Assembly (NCBI GenBank): GCA_022769125.1
Contig: JALEKN010000023.1
Location: 1-59,485, forward strand
Direction of reading: 5' to 3'
Origin: Agathobacter sp.
Lineage (GTDB): Bacteria; Bacillota; Clostridia; Lachnospirales; Lachnospiraceae
Length of the DNA stretch: 59,485 nt
Under the pieces are notes generated by a model that saw only the letters and a list, made by a program, of their open reading frames with translations, searched no databases and had not been told where the DNA came from. Numbering within the stretch: position 1 is the stretch's first letter; the number at the start of each line of letters is the position of its first letter. Below, one piece after another: positions 1-9,362 of the stretch. Made by a program: the position numbers and the translations under genes.

Positions 1-609
1 CGTAAACTCCGGCAGAATATCCGTTCCCGGAAACAGCTTACTTCTGTGCTGTGTGTACTGTTCTTTGATCAGCTTGTCCTGTGGGTGAATGACCAGCACT
101 TTTTTTCCGGCAAGTGACGCCGTCCAAGGATGGTCAGGGCAGCGGAACGGATCAATGTAATGCAGGTACGTCATGTGCATATCCCTTGGAAATACATTCG
201 CCAGATAGTAATCTTCAAAGGGCTGGAACCACGCTGCAAGATAGTCTGTATTTTTGCAGGCTTTTATCATTCTCTCCCAAAATTCCGGTAAAAGCCCCGG
301 ATCATTCGGAAAAAATCCTGCGTTCGTGCACAGCTGCAAAAGATTCTTGCGGATGATCCGTTTATCATCAAATTCATACGAGCGCATTGCTGCCAGCTCC
401 ACCGCTCCGAGTCGCCCCGCCATAAACGGCTTTCCCTGCCGGATATCTTCCGCCATCTGCGCCTGAACCGCCTCGGCAGGCTCAATATCGCGCCCGGCAA
501 ACCGGTTGTTTGCCCCGGTCATATATGGAATTGCATCGATCCTTTCGATCGTCTTTGTTCTGTTTTTCCCTTTTAGCAGATAATAGCCATATGTCAGAGG
601 TCTTTTCAT
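1..609 (-). CDS. Partial EPS-cluster protein, possible GT-D-like glycosyltransferase
   Basis: The first 203 codons are present and the 3' end runs off the left edge. The ATG at 609 overlaps the stop of the flippase gene by 4 nt (ATGA) and is preceded by a GGAG ribosome site, so the two are translationally coupled. I see no signal peptide or membrane segment in this part. Residues 61-75 read PFMAGRLGAVELAAM and residues 96-101 NAGFFP. That arrangement recalls hypothetical proteins of capsule clusters and loosely the RxGxxE block of GT-D-fold glycosyltransferases; this family link is from memory and weak. Position at the end of a polysaccharide operon supports a cytoplasmic role in glycan assembly or decoration. 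The function is otherwise unknown. Confidence 0.6.
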   Translation of the reverse strand, partial: MKRPLTYGYYLLKGKNRTKTIERIDAIPYMTGANNRFAGRDIEPAEAVQAQMAEDIRQGKPFMAGRLGAVELAAMRSYEFDDKRIIRKNLLQLCTNAGFFPNDPGLLPEFWERMIKACKNTDYLAAWFQPFEDYYLANVFPRDMHMTYLHYIDPFRCPDHPWTASLAGKKVLVIHPQDKLIKEQYTQHRSKLFPGTDILPEFT

Positions 610-1937
610 TTTCTCCGGAACACCTTTTTTACAATCATTTTACCGTATTGCTTCATATTTTCATCTATAACATCCCGAAAGATCATTCCTTGCAGGATCA
701 AAACTGCTGCCTCTCTGGTATCTTTGATCACAAGCGGCATCACAATATGGATCACGCAGTAGGTGGCAAGCGTCGCAACCGCCGCGCCCATAATTCCAAA
801 ATGCGGGATGAGCAGTGCGTTTAGCACCACGTCTGTCACAAGTCCTGCCAGTGCAAAGTAGTTGATGTACTTGTTTTTATTTTCCGTGGCAAGATACACC
901 TGCGTCAGGCTTCCGAGAGATGAAATTCCCGAATACCATACCACGATGATCAGCGCCTTCCGCGCCCCCATATATTCCGCACCATACAAAAGCAGTACCA
1001 CCCAGTAGGAAAACAGTGAGATCGCCAGTGACCAGCACACATTTAAAAACCAGATCCCGGCATACGACTGCTTTAACCGCTTTAAAAACATCCCCCGGTC
1101 AGTCTGTGCATTCTTGTACAGGATCGGGCTTACCGACTGGATAAACGCCGATGGGATCATTCCCCACAGGCCTGCAATGGTAAGTGCCGCGGAGTACAGT
1201 CCGACAGATGCCTTATCCAGCATATCGCCAAGCATGATCTGATCGATCTTTGAATACAGGATCGCGATCAGCCCTGAGATCAGATAGTGATACGATTGTT
1301 TTAACAGCTTCTTTCCAAGCGGCAGCGATATCACCGGCCGGAAGCCATTCTCCTTCACATAGAAGATGAACAGCACAAGTGCCAGCACCAATGTATCCAC
1401 GGAGGTTGCAAACGCAAACCACAGGATGTCTGCACCATTTGCCAGAAGATAAAGCCGGTACAGAGACATCGCCAGATACGCGATAACTCCCGCAATACTT
1501 ACAAACTTTCCGAGCAGCTTTCCCTGAAACCAATACATAAATGTATCAAAGGCGCTCGCTAAAATTGCAATCGACTCAAGTGCCGCAATCGGTACAAGAA
1601 GCGGATCATTTTTCTTTGCGATCGCAAAAAAGGCAACTACCGCAACGGTGGAGACAACTGCCGTCAGGAAACGCATAAGGATTCCTGTCCAGATAACCTT
1701 ATTATCATCCTCCTCCCCGGAAGAGACCTCCTTGATCACGATCACACTCAGCCCAAGTGATGCGATTGAAGAGAAAAAGGAGACATACGCGGCAACGTAA
1801 TTGATGGAGCCAAAATTTGATGGGCCAAGATACCTCGCAGTTGCAAGAGACACAAAGAAAGACAGGATCATATTTACGATCTTGCCGCCCATCAGCCAGC
1901 TCATATTTGCAATTACACGTTTCTTGTTCTTTTCCAT
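606..1937 (-). CDS. Wzx-type polysaccharide flippase (MATE/MVF superfamily)
   Basis: This 443-residue protein is almost entirely hydrophobic helices, about 12 to 14 membrane spans, with the short charged loops and length usual for RfbX/Wzx flippases. It would move undecaprenyl-linked repeat units across the cytoplasmic membrane for polymerisation outside. The start MEKNKK is preceded by GGAGTAGCAGGG. It lies 16 nt after the GT11 gene and overlaps the next gene by 4 nt, inside the minus-strand EPS operon. A Wzy-like polymerase (9349-10590) and a priming transferase (6384-7805) are in the same operon, which together fit a Wzx/Wzy pathway. No Wzz-type or CpsD-type chain length regulators occur in the window. 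Confidence 0.88.
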   Translation of the reverse strand: MEKNKKRVIANMSWLMGGKIVNMILSFFVSLATARYLGPSNFGSINYVAAYVSFFSSIASLGLSVIVIKEVSSGEEDDNKVIWTGILMRFLTAVVSTVAVVAFFAIAKKNDPLLVPIAALESIAILASAFDTFMYWFQGKLLGKFVSIAGVIAYLAMSLYRLYLLANGADILWFAFATSVDTLVLALVLFIFYVKENGFRPVISLPLGKKLLKQSYHYLISGLIAILYSKIDQIMLGDMLDKASVGLYSAALTIAGLWGMIPSAFIQSVSPILYKNAQTDRGMFLKRLKQSYAGIWFLNVCWSLAISLFSYWVVLLLYGAEYMGARKALIIVVWYSGISSLGSLTQVYLATENKNKYINYFALAGLVTDVVLNALLIPHFGIMGAAVATLATYCVIHIVMPLVIKDTREAAVLILQGMIFRDVIDENMKQYGKMIVKKVFRRK

Positions 1938-1953
1938 CCCTGCTACTCCATTT

Positions 1954-2817
1954 TTACTGTCCGTTCTCGGAATGCGTCTCTATAACCTGCCAATCCTCCG
2001 GATAGAAATCTCTTTTCCAGAATCCGGTGATCGGTGCGATGACCTTTTTCCCCGGATTGGGATTTAAATATGCCCCCCACCAGCTAAATGAGCTGTTGGA
2101 GATAATATCATGCGAGCATTCCCGCATGCAGAAAAATTCTTCGATATAATCAATGTTCTCCTGTCCGGAGATGTACAAAACATTTTCACTTTCCGGGAAC
2201 TGCTCCTTCACCCATTCCATATCATCGGAAAAGAAGCAGAATGTGGCATCCGGATACTGCTGCCGCATGTTCTCCATCGCCTGCCGGAAATAGGTCAGTT
2301 CCAGATTGGCATTGTTCATCAGATAGTCGCCTCTTCGGATATGAACAGCCACCGTATCTTTTCTCGCATGGATCAGATCCACAAGGCGCTTTGCGCCTTC
2401 CGACAGCGGCTCCTTCGGGGTAAACATTCTCCGGATATCCGCGGCATATTCTTTAAAATACCGCTCATTCTGGTAATAGCCATTGAACATCACATCTCTG
2501 CTTTGCTCCATGACCTCCGGATGGTACACAAAGAGCTCCGGCTCTTTTATGATCTTTGTTCCGAGCCCGATTGCTTTTCTTCTTCTTATCTTATTAAAAA
2601 TCGCCCGGTTTATAATGTCCTTTTTGTAAAGATAGCTGATCCTGCCATCATATGCAATATTAAGGCGTGTGATTCCAAGCTCCCTCGTCATGCCGTTGTC
2701 TGACATATAGGTGTTGATATAGAGCTTAGCATTATTCTTTTTTGCACAGCTATACGCACATGCATACGCAAATAGCTGATTGCCAAAGCCTCCGGTAAGT
2801 TCTGAAATAACCTTCAT
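1954..2817 (-). CDS. GT11 family glycosyltransferase (alpha-1,2-fucosyltransferase-like)
   Basis: The 287-residue protein begins MKVISELTGGFGNQLF, the N-terminal signature of GT11 enzymes, and carries HIRRGDY at residues 159-165, the GDP-fucose binding motif of alpha-1,2-fucosyltransferases. NSSFSWWGAY at 241-250 is the third typical block. Length is normal for the family. It is predicted to transfer fucose or a similar sugar from a GDP-sugar donor to the lipid-linked repeat unit at the inner face of the membrane. The ribosome site is weak. It sits 19 nt after one GT4 gene and 16 nt before the flippase. Genes for GDP-fucose synthesis are not in this window, so the donor is inferred from the family only. 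Confidence 0.87.
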   Translation of the reverse strand: MKVISELTGGFGNQLFAYACAYSCAKKNNAKLYINTYMSDNGMTRELGITRLNIAYDGRISYLYKKDIINRAIFNKIRRRKAIGLGTKIIKEPELFVYHPEVMEQSRDVMFNGYYQNERYFKEYAADIRRMFTPKEPLSEGAKRLVDLIHARKDTVAVHIRRGDYLMNNANLELTYFRQAMENMRQQYPDATFCFFSDDMEWVKEQFPESENVLYISGQENIDYIEEFFCMRECSHDIISNSSFSWWGAYLNPNPGKKVIAPITGFWKRDFYPEDWQVIETHSENGQ

Positions 2818-2836
2818 TCTATTTGTCCCATTCTAT

Positions 2837-4030
2837 CTAAATCTGCTTCTTTTTTTCTTTTTGTATCCCCGGATGATGCACATCCGAAATCATACTGTGG
2901 TACACATCCACATACTTCTGCACCTGCTTAGCGATATCATACAATTCAGCTGCGCGGATGCTCTGCTCTTCCTGTGGTATGAGCAAGCCCTCCTCCATGC
3001 GGTCAATATACGCATCCAATTTTCCGGCAAGCGCCTCCGCCGTCGGTTCGAAGTAATCCACATTGCACAGCTCTTTGTCTTTAAATTCGTTAAGCCCACG
3101 TACATCCGCAAGCAATACCGGCATCCCGGTAAAGATTGCTTCAAGTGCCGCAATACTCAGGCCTTCATACTTCGATGTCATCAGATACACATCGGCCCCC
3201 TTCAGGTAAGGCATCGGCTGCGTTCTCCCTGCAAACACCACCTGTTGTTCGATCCCAAGCTGCCCGACAAGCGCTTGTTCATCTTCTGTCGCATGTTCCG
3301 CATATCCGACGTGGAAATACCGGATCTGTTCTTTATGCCGCATAAGGGCGATTGCCTGCAGCAATAGCACATGGTTTTTTACATCAGCGCAGTTACCGAC
3401 AGTTGTAATCGCAAGGATCCTTGGGGCCTGCAAGGAAAGCCTCGGGCTTATCTTTGCAAGCAATTCCCTCTTTGAAATCGTCTTTTCTTCCTGCGGAATA
3501 AATGCAAATTCCTTGTTATTGCACCAATTATAAATAGTCGCATTGCAGGTAATTCCGAATACCCGCTTCTCATTTGCTGCCACACCGTCACTGATTGCAA
3601 TAAACTGTACTCCCATGCAGCGGCTCATCAGATTCCTCGTAACAGACTTAATCGCACGCTGTATTCCGGTATGTGCAAAAGTGCTGTGAACGGTTCTGCA
3701 GATCTTTCTGTTCCCGGTGAGCTTACAGATGAGCGCATACTCAAACGCAAGTGACTCCCTATGGATGTGTACCACATCATAGGTGTGTCTCCTCATATAC
3801 CGCCAGAACGCCCACAGGTGTCTTATCTTTGCCTTTTTCCCCGTTCCAATGGTTGGAACATGGATCACCGCGTATCCGGTCTGTCGCAGGGACTCTGCAA
3901 AAGGGCCTTCCTCATTTCCGGTCGCCATGATAGTTCCGTCTGTCTCGTCTTTCCAATACGGATATGCATTTTTGATCATCATCTCTGCCCCGGACGGATA
4001 AAGTTCGTGCAGAATATGCAATACTCTCAT
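2837..4030 (-). CDS. Glycosyltransferase family 4
   Basis: A 397-residue GT-B enzyme. The N-terminal half opens MRVLHILHELYPSGAE, a glycine/serine-containing acceptor-side loop typical of GT4. The C-terminal half has GADVYLMTSKYEGLSIAALEA, split around residue 290, with the EX7E pair that binds the nucleotide sugar. No signal peptide is visible, so it acts in the cytoplasm on the undecaprenyl-linked glycan. Its ATG directly abuts the stop codon of the upstream GT4 gene (0 nt gap). The last residues are lysine-rich, which may help membrane association. Donor and linkage cannot be read from the sequence. Confidence 0.87.
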   Translation of the reverse strand: MRVLHILHELYPSGAEMMIKNAYPYWKDETDGTIMATGNEEGPFAESLRQTGYAVIHVPTIGTGKKAKIRHLWAFWRYMRRHTYDVVHIHRESLAFEYALICKLTGNRKICRTVHSTFAHTGIQRAIKSVTRNLMSRCMGVQFIAISDGVAANEKRVFGITCNATIYNWCNNKEFAFIPQEEKTISKRELLAKISPRLSLQAPRILAITTVGNCADVKNHVLLLQAIALMRHKEQIRYFHVGYAEHATEDEQALVGQLGIEQQVVFAGRTQPMPYLKGADVYLMTSKYEGLSIAALEAIFTGMPVLLADVRGLNEFKDKELCNVDYFEPTAEALAGKLDAYIDRMEEGLLIPQEEQSIRAAELYDIAKQVQKYVDVYHSMISDVHHPGIQKEKKKQI

Positions 4031-5152
4031 CTATACTCCCTGTACTTCTTTTCCTATAAGTTCTGCTGTACAATTCCACAGAAATTGTGTCATAACCTTC
4101 TCGTGGGCACGTTCGGTAAGCACGCGCCGCATATCAGGATCCTTGCATAGCCGTTCTGCCGCGTCCCACACTTTCTCATCGCTTTCACATAAAATCCCAT
4201 CCTGCAGATCCGCAATGATATACTCCGGTCCCGGCGCGCGTCTTGCGACAACCGCGCATTCGTAATACATAGCTTCAAGGATTGCCATTCCAAAGATTTC
4301 CTGTATATTTAAATTGACAAACACATCTGCCGCACAAAAATACTGCCAGATGGTTGCATTCGGAACCTGTTCCAGATATGTTACGGATTGTTCCAGCCCT
4401 TTTTGTGATATCGCCCGTTGCATATCTTCTTCTAGTTCGCCCTTTCCGATTACAACAAGATGAAAGCGGCTGTCTTCTTTATAAAGCTTATCAAAAATCT
4501 CTGTCATCGCAAGCGGCCGCTTTTCTTCTGTCATCCTTGCAAGAAACAATATAATTTTTCCATCCTCCGGCAAATGAAGCAGCCCTCGCATGGTCCGTTT
4601 ATCCACTTTCGCATAATCCGTATGCAGCAGGGCATCGTCCAGCCCCACGGGCGCCAGCACAACATTCTCTATATGACGCAGCTTAAGCTCCTTCTGTACC
4701 TGTGGGGTCTTGGCAAGGACTGTCATGTCTCTGTAGTGCCGCACATTGGAAGCAAGCAGATCTTTTATCTTTCGCTTTATGCCAGAAGTGCTGTTGCTTC
4801 CCAGCACGCCCACATACGGCAGACATTGTACATGAAGCTTTCTGCACCGTCTTTTTAACCGTCCAAAACCAATCTGATTATCGGAAAAGCAGAGCAAAAG
4901 ATTGCATTCTTCCGTGATAAATGCATACTCGTTCACGGAATGGGATCCAATGGATCTGCTGTGTATATAGTGTACACAAAGTCGTTCTTCCGGTGAATAC
5001 ATGCTGTTGTCTTCTTTTACGAATTTATAGATGTCAACCTTATGTCCCCGCCGTGCAAGTGCTCTGCCGAGACCGACATCCTGCGTATTGTAATAGGCTC
5101 CATGCCCGGCTGTTGTCATAGCCAGCGTCACAATCAAAATATTCAATGTCAT
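4031..5152 (-). CDS. Glycosyltransferase family 4
   Basis: A 373-residue GT4/GT-B enzyme. The N-terminus (MTLNILIVTLAMTTAGHG) is a first Rossmann strand and glycine loop; the C-terminal half has FLARMTEEKRP, a typical start of the donor domain, and the EX7E-like motif EIFGMAILEA. It overlaps the upstream GT4 gene by 4 nt (ATGA) and abuts the downstream one, so the three GT4 genes are translationally linked. Sequence differs clearly from both neighbours, so each probably makes a different linkage in the same repeat unit. Substrates are unknown. Confidence 0.86.
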   Translation of the reverse strand: MTLNILIVTLAMTTAGHGAYYNTQDVGLGRALARRGHKVDIYKFVKEDNSMYSPEERLCVHYIHSRSIGSHSVNEYAFITEECNLLLCFSDNQIGFGRLKRRCRKLHVQCLPYVGVLGSNSTSGIKRKIKDLLASNVRHYRDMTVLAKTPQVQKELKLRHIENVVLAPVGLDDALLHTDYAKVDKRTMRGLLHLPEDGKIILFLARMTEEKRPLAMTEIFDKLYKEDSRFHLVVIGKGELEEDMQRAISQKGLEQSVTYLEQVPNATIWQYFCAADVFVNLNIQEIFGMAILEAMYYECAVVARRAPGPEYIIADLQDGILCESDEKVWDAAERLCKDPDMRRVLTERAHEKVMTQFLWNCTAELIGKEVQGV

Positions 5153-6369
5153 CTCTCCAGGATCTTCTGATATATTTGTTCGAGAATTGCAAGATTTCCC
5201 GAAGGACTTAAAGCAGTCTCATAAAAGGCGGCTGCGTTTTTTTGCATGTCCTTATGCTTACTTTCATCAAATTTCCTTACCGCGTTGATCAGTGCCTCTG
5301 CACTGTCATACGCATAAAGCATGCCCGTTCTGCCGGATTCAACAAGGGATGACAGATTACCGATATTGCCTGCGATAACCGGCAGTCCATGCGCATATGC
5401 CTCCGTGATCACCATCGGAAATCCCTCATACCACTGGGATGCAAGAATAAGTGCAGCGGATGTCCTGTAGTATTCCAGAAGCATCTTTTTATCAAGCTGT
5501 CCAAGGAAATGAATATTCCTTATTCCGTTATCTGCCACATACCGGCGCAGTTCTTCTCCAAGAGGACCGTCTCCCGCCACACTAAGTTCCATCTCCGGCA
5601 TCTGTGCAAAGGCTTCGACCACCAGATTGATTCCCTTCATCGGCTCAAGGCGTCCGACAAACAAAAAGTGGCGTGCGGCCGGGTTCATGGTTCCTTTTCC
5701 GTCTTCCCCACTTGTCCGTTCGTCCCGAAACGTAAAATTCGGCTTTACAAATATCCTGGAAGCGTCCAGGATATGTTTTCCATTTTGATTGAGTTCCAGC
5801 AGTTTGTCCCGGTTAAACTCCGTCAGGCAGATAAAATATGCCCGGCGGTATGTGCCAAGCATCTGATGGATTTTTGTCACTGCCGCATTAACAGCAGTCT
5901 GTGCTTTGCTGCTTCGGTAGCAGCTATGCTTCACCGCACAGCCAAGGCCCTTTTGCAGACATTCCTCACAGATATGTCCATCCCGGTAAAACACCCCTGC
6001 CGGACAGGCCAGCCGGAAATTATGCAGCGTCTGTACTGCCGGAACGCCCATTTTCCTTGCCGCATAGAAAACGGATGGGCTGATCCGCATATGTGTATTG
6101 TGTATATGCACCAGGTCAACGCTCTGTTCCTTTATAAGTCTTTTGATGTCACAGTAAGTTCTTATGGAAAATACTGCCGTAAACGGGATCAAAAATTTCT
6201 TAATTCCATGCAGCTCATTCAACTCCGCATTGCTTCTGTAGTAGGTAACCACATGATGCCCCGCCTGCTCCAAAAGCCTTTTTTCATTTGCAGCCACGGT
6301 GTCTTCCCCTCCTGGCTGCTGGTAAAAGTTATGAACCTGCAGGATATTTAATTTGCCATTTGCATTCAT
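5149..6369 (-). CDS. Glycosyltransferase family 4, with Cys-rich insert
   Basis: A 406-residue GT4 enzyme with both GT-B halves. It starts MNANGKLNILQVHNFYQQPGG, split after the glycine loop near residues 19-21. The donor domain has FVGRLEPMKGINLVVEAF and the motif WYEGFPMVITEAYAHG with EX7E. A cysteine-rich stretch near residues 120-155 (CPAGVFYRDGHICEECL) is seen in a subset of GT4 enzymes and may bind metal or be structural; that role is inference. It lies 14 nt after the priming transferase and overlaps the next GT4 gene by 4 nt. Cytoplasmic, acting on lipid-linked intermediates. Confidence 0.87.
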   Translation of the reverse strand: MNANGKLNILQVHNFYQQPGGEDTVAANEKRLLEQAGHHVVTYYRSNAELNELHGIKKFLIPFTAVFSIRTYCDIKRLIKEQSVDLVHIHNTHMRISPSVFYAARKMGVPAVQTLHNFRLACPAGVFYRDGHICEECLQKGLGCAVKHSCYRSSKAQTAVNAAVTKIHQMLGTYRRAYFICLTEFNRDKLLELNQNGKHILDASRIFVKPNFTFRDERTSGEDGKGTMNPAARHFLFVGRLEPMKGINLVVEAFAQMPEMELSVAGDGPLGEELRRYVADNGIRNIHFLGQLDKKMLLEYYRTSAALILASQWYEGFPMVITEAYAHGLPVIAGNIGNLSSLVESGRTGMLYAYDSAEALINAVRKFDESKHKDMQKNAAAFYETALSPSGNLAILEQIYQKILER

Positions 6370-6383
6370 AACTTTCCACCTTT

Positions 6384-7805
6384 CTATTTTCCGGTATGCG
6401 TAAATACTGCTGCAACCGTTTTCAAAAGAATCTTAATGTCAAGTCCTATAGACCAATTGTCGATATATTCAAGATCGAGCTTTACGACATCCTCAAAATT
6501 GCTGATATCATTGCGCCCGCTTACCTGCCATAATCCGGTAATTCCCGGCTTAGCGCTCAGACGTCTCTTGTGATAAGACTTATACTGCGCAAACTCATCC
6601 AGCGTCGGAGGTCTTGTTCCGACAAGACTCATATCCCCCTTTAGGACATTAAAAAATTGCGGGAACTCATCCAGACTTGTCTTCCGGATAAATTTTCCAA
6701 CCTTTGTGACACGAGGATCATCCTCCATTTTAAACATCAGACCGTCCATCTCGTTTTGCGCGGTAAGCTCTGCTTTTCTCTCCTCGGCATCGATATACAT
6801 GGATCGGAACTTGTACATATAGAAGAAACGACCGTTTTTTCCAACCCGCTTCTGCTTAAAAATCGCTGGTCCCTCCGATTCCAATTTGATTGCCGGGACA
6901 AGAACGATTCCGATTACAATGGTAAGAGCCATTCCGATAAGCGCCCCACAGATATCCATAACACGCTTCCAGAGCAGCTGGCGGTAGTCATAGTTATTAT
7001 TGGAAAATGAAATCACCGGAATATCCCCCATGGATTCAAGTGCCACATGGAAATCCTTAAACTGGTTTAAGATCTCGACAGACAGGTTGACACGAATCCC
7101 CATATTTTCCAGCTCCATAATAATATCATGCAGATTATCCCCTGTATCATATGGGACGCTGATAAATACCTCATCCACAATCTGACGCCGCACATATTCA
7201 AGCATATCTGCCTCGCATGCTACGACCGGAACTCCGCAAATATTCTGCCCCGTACAGTCGCAGTCAACAATCACAATTCCCGTGATCCGCTTCGTCCACT
7301 CGCGCCCCTCCACCACGGACTGCAAAATATCCTCCGCGCGCTCTGTCGTAGTCATAAGAAGCATCTGATTCGTGGAGAAACGATTCTTGTATACCTTTAG
7401 GAGATAATCCTTCAGCAAAAGATGCGACACATACATCAGAACCACATTGAGCATAACTGTGATGTATGATACGCCTCGCCCGATCGGTGATACTTCATGC
7501 ATCGCAAATTCAATAACGGAAATGACCGCACCAAAAATGAGGTTGATGCGGATTACGCTTCCAAGTTCTACCAGCTTTCCTCTCTGGATGAACTTGTCAT
7601 TGGAATTAAAAAATATCACAATGATTGCATAGGCGATCACAATGATCTCAACATTATCCCACAGCTCACTTGCCATTCTGGCAAAGGAATTGCCTCTGTA
7701 CCAGCCAAACCACAGTACCCCTGCAAGGAAATAGCTTGCTGCGATACAGAGTGTATCAACAATCAGCAATATGAAGTTTTGGATACGGTCCTTTGACTGC
7801 TGCAT
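6384..7805 (-). CDS. Priming sugar-1-phosphate transferase (WbaP/CpsE-like)
   Basis: Predicted to start the repeat unit by transferring a hexose-1-phosphate from a UDP-sugar to undecaprenyl phosphate. I start it at the ATG at 7805 (MQQSKDR, 473 residues) because AGGAAGG lies just upstream; an ATG at 7874 would add 23 residues inside the previous gene. The N-terminal half has four to five membrane spans and a CoA-binding-like central domain. From about residue 280 comes the conserved catalytic domain: KRVMDI, GPAIFKQKRVG, KFRSM, DEFPQFFNVLKGDMSLVG and KPGITGLWQVSGR. These are hallmark motifs of large PGT enzymes. A second such enzyme is encoded at 33425-34792, so two glycans are probably made. 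Confidence 0.92.
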   Translation of the reverse strand: MQQSKDRIQNFILLIVDTLCIAASYFLAGVLWFGWYRGNSFARMASELWDNVEIIVIAYAIIVIFFNSNDKFIQRGKLVELGSVIRINLIFGAVISVIEFAMHEVSPIGRGVSYITVMLNVVLMYVSHLLLKDYLLKVYKNRFSTNQMLLMTTTERAEDILQSVVEGREWTKRITGIVIVDCDCTGQNICGVPVVACEADMLEYVRRQIVDEVFISVPYDTGDNLHDIIMELENMGIRVNLSVEILNQFKDFHVALESMGDIPVISFSNNNYDYRQLLWKRVMDICGALIGMALTIVIGIVLVPAIKLESEGPAIFKQKRVGKNGRFFYMYKFRSMYIDAEERKAELTAQNEMDGLMFKMEDDPRVTKVGKFIRKTSLDEFPQFFNVLKGDMSLVGTRPPTLDEFAQYKSYHKRRLSAKPGITGLWQVSGRNDISNFEDVVKLDLEYIDNWSIGLDIKILLKTVAAVFTHTGK

Positions 7806-7809
7806 ATCT

Positions 7810-8640
7810 TTACCTTCCTGCAATAATTCGTATATACGGAGTAAATCCGTGTAAAAGCGCTGTCTTCGCGCCAAAATTCTTCCTCAGGAAATGAAACCAC
7901 TGCCGAAAGGGTGCCCCCTTCGGACTCGCCTTTTTCTTAAGCCGGACCCGTCTTGGTAATGACCGGTCCATCCATGTTCCCTTTTCGCTGTTCTTCTCGC
8001 ACTTTCCCACATAAAAGGATGCAACCCAAAGCAAAATATTCCTGCGCTTCATATCAAGGCCGTAGTCGAAATCTGCCAGCCCATGAATATAGCAGGGATC
8101 GAAATTCGCATTTGCCTTGAAAAGTTCACCTCCAAGCAGGAGGCAGTTCATGTTAAACGTATCACAGCTTCTGTCATTCATCTCCGGTGTCACCGCCGTA
8201 TAATGAATCCCCCTGTCATAGCGTATACCGCCGTAGGTAAACTCCCCAGCCCTGTTGCAGGTCGGTCCCACCAGAGCTGTCTGTGTTTTTCCACCTTCGG
8301 AAACCTCTCCGTACTCCGCCAGCAGCTGTTCCACAGCGCCTTTTTCAAAATCCACATCATCGTTCACCAGAAGATAAAACTCAGACTTCGTGTTCTCCTT
8401 CGCATAGGCGATTGCCTTTCGCATGCCTCCTGCCCAGAATGAATTGCCGTCTCCGTGAAGGATCATGATATCTATTCCATCTCTTTGAAGTTGTTCTAAC
8501 ATCTGCATTGTCCGGTCAGTGCTTGCATCATCAAGCAGCACAAAGGAAAAGGAAAGTCCGGGATTTCCTTCGACAATGCTCCGGATGCAATGTTCCGTCT
8601 TCTCTGCCCGGTTAAAACAAGTCAAAAGCACTGTGATCAT
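7810..8640 (-). CDS. Glycosyltransferase family 2
   Basis: The best start is the ATG at 8640, which overlaps the WecG-like gene's TGA (ATGA); this gives 276 residues beginning MITVLLTCFN, the first strand of a GT-A fold. LLDDASTDRT near residue 35 and NDDVD at 93-97 form the nucleotide and metal-binding sites. A DFDYG motif further on matches the acceptor side of rhamnosyltransferase-like GT2 enzymes, but the sugar cannot be told. The stop codon falls within the ribosome site region of the priming transferase, 4 nt before its ATG. Cytoplasmic; part of the EPS operon. Confidence 0.87.
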   Translation of the reverse strand: MITVLLTCFNRAEKTEHCIRSIVEGNPGLSFSFVLLDDASTDRTMQMLEQLQRDGIDIMILHGDGNSFWAGGMRKAIAYAKENTKSEFYLLVNDDVDFEKGAVEQLLAEYGEVSEGGKTQTALVGPTCNRAGEFTYGGIRYDRGIHYTAVTPEMNDRSCDTFNMNCLLLGGELFKANANFDPCYIHGLADFDYGLDMKRRNILLWVASFYVGKCEKNSEKGTWMDRSLPRRVRLKKKASPKGAPFRQWFHFLRKNFGAKTALLHGFTPYIRIIAGR

Positions 8641-9362
8641 TTTTCGCGCCATACCTTCCAGATAAATTTGAGATTCGTCTTCAGATAACGTCCTGCAAGC
8701 CGCTTCGGGTCCTGCAGCAAACGGTAAAACCATTCCATACCGATCCTCTGCATCCACATCGGCGCGCGCCGGATCTGTCCGGCATGGTAAGCAAATCCCG
8801 CTCCCACACCGATCATCACGCCATGGAATATCCCCTTATGGGCATACATATAGCGTTCCTGCTTCGGAGCACCAAGCCCGATCCAGATGATATCTGCCCC
8901 GCTCTCGTTAATTGTGGCAATGTCTGCTGCTTCCTCTTCCTTTGTGAGCGGCCGGAACGGCGGCGAAATCATCCCCACGATCTGAAGGTGCGGATATTTT
9001 GCCGTAAGCGTTTCTTTAAGGACAGCAAGCGTCTCCGGCGTATCTCCGTAGAAGAAATGCTTAAGACCGTTATCCCTGGCAAAAAGTTCACCCATCAGAT
9101 CAGGTCCCGTCACACGCTCAGCCTGCGGGTAGCCTCTTTTTTTGCTGACCACAGACAATGGTTTTCCATCCGGCAATGCGAATGCCGCCTCATTTTGTAC
9201 CTTGCAGTACTCCGGATCGTCATACGCAGTTACTGTCGTATGAACATTTGACACACAAATATAGGAGCCGCGCAGCTTGTCCATGTTATTCTCTATATAG
9301 TTTACCGTTTCCGCCATGTTCGTCACGGCGATATTTACTCCAAGGATCTTACAGGTTTTCAT
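8637..9362 (-). CDS. WecG/TagA/CpsF family glycosyltransferase (GT26)
   Basis: A 241-residue protein with the full GT26 pattern: ALPDGKPL at residues 62-69, RVTGPDLM at 83-90, HFFYGDTPET at 102-111, GLGAPKQE at 162-169 and a C-terminal MQRIGMEWFYRLLQDP. Relatives transfer N-acetylmannosamine(uronic acid) to lipid-linked GlcNAc, in enterobacterial antigen and in teichoic acid linkage units (TagA). Here it probably adds the second sugar to the EPS lipid intermediate, although a shared role with the teichoic-like locus downstream is possible. It overlaps the polymerase gene by 14 nt and the next GT2 by 4 nt. AGGAAGG precedes the ATG. A degenerate relative lies at 55173-55859. Confidence 0.9.
   Translation of the reverse strand: MKTCKILGVNIAVTNMAETVNYIENNMDKLRGSYICVSNVHTTVTAYDDPEYCKVQNEAAFALPDGKPLSVVSKKRGYPQAERVTGPDLMGELFARDNGLKHFFYGDTPETLAVLKETLTAKYPHLQIVGMISPPFRPLTKEEEAADIATINESGADIIWIGLGAPKQERYMYAHKGIFHGVMIGVGAGFAYHAGQIRRAPMWMQRIGMEWFYRLLQDPKRLAGRYLKTNLKFIWKVWREK

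Noticed and set aside
5389..6351. Plus-strand open frame of about 320 codons
   Set aside because: Antisense to a clear GT4 gene with EX7E and donor-domain motifs; no ribosome site and no recognisable protein.
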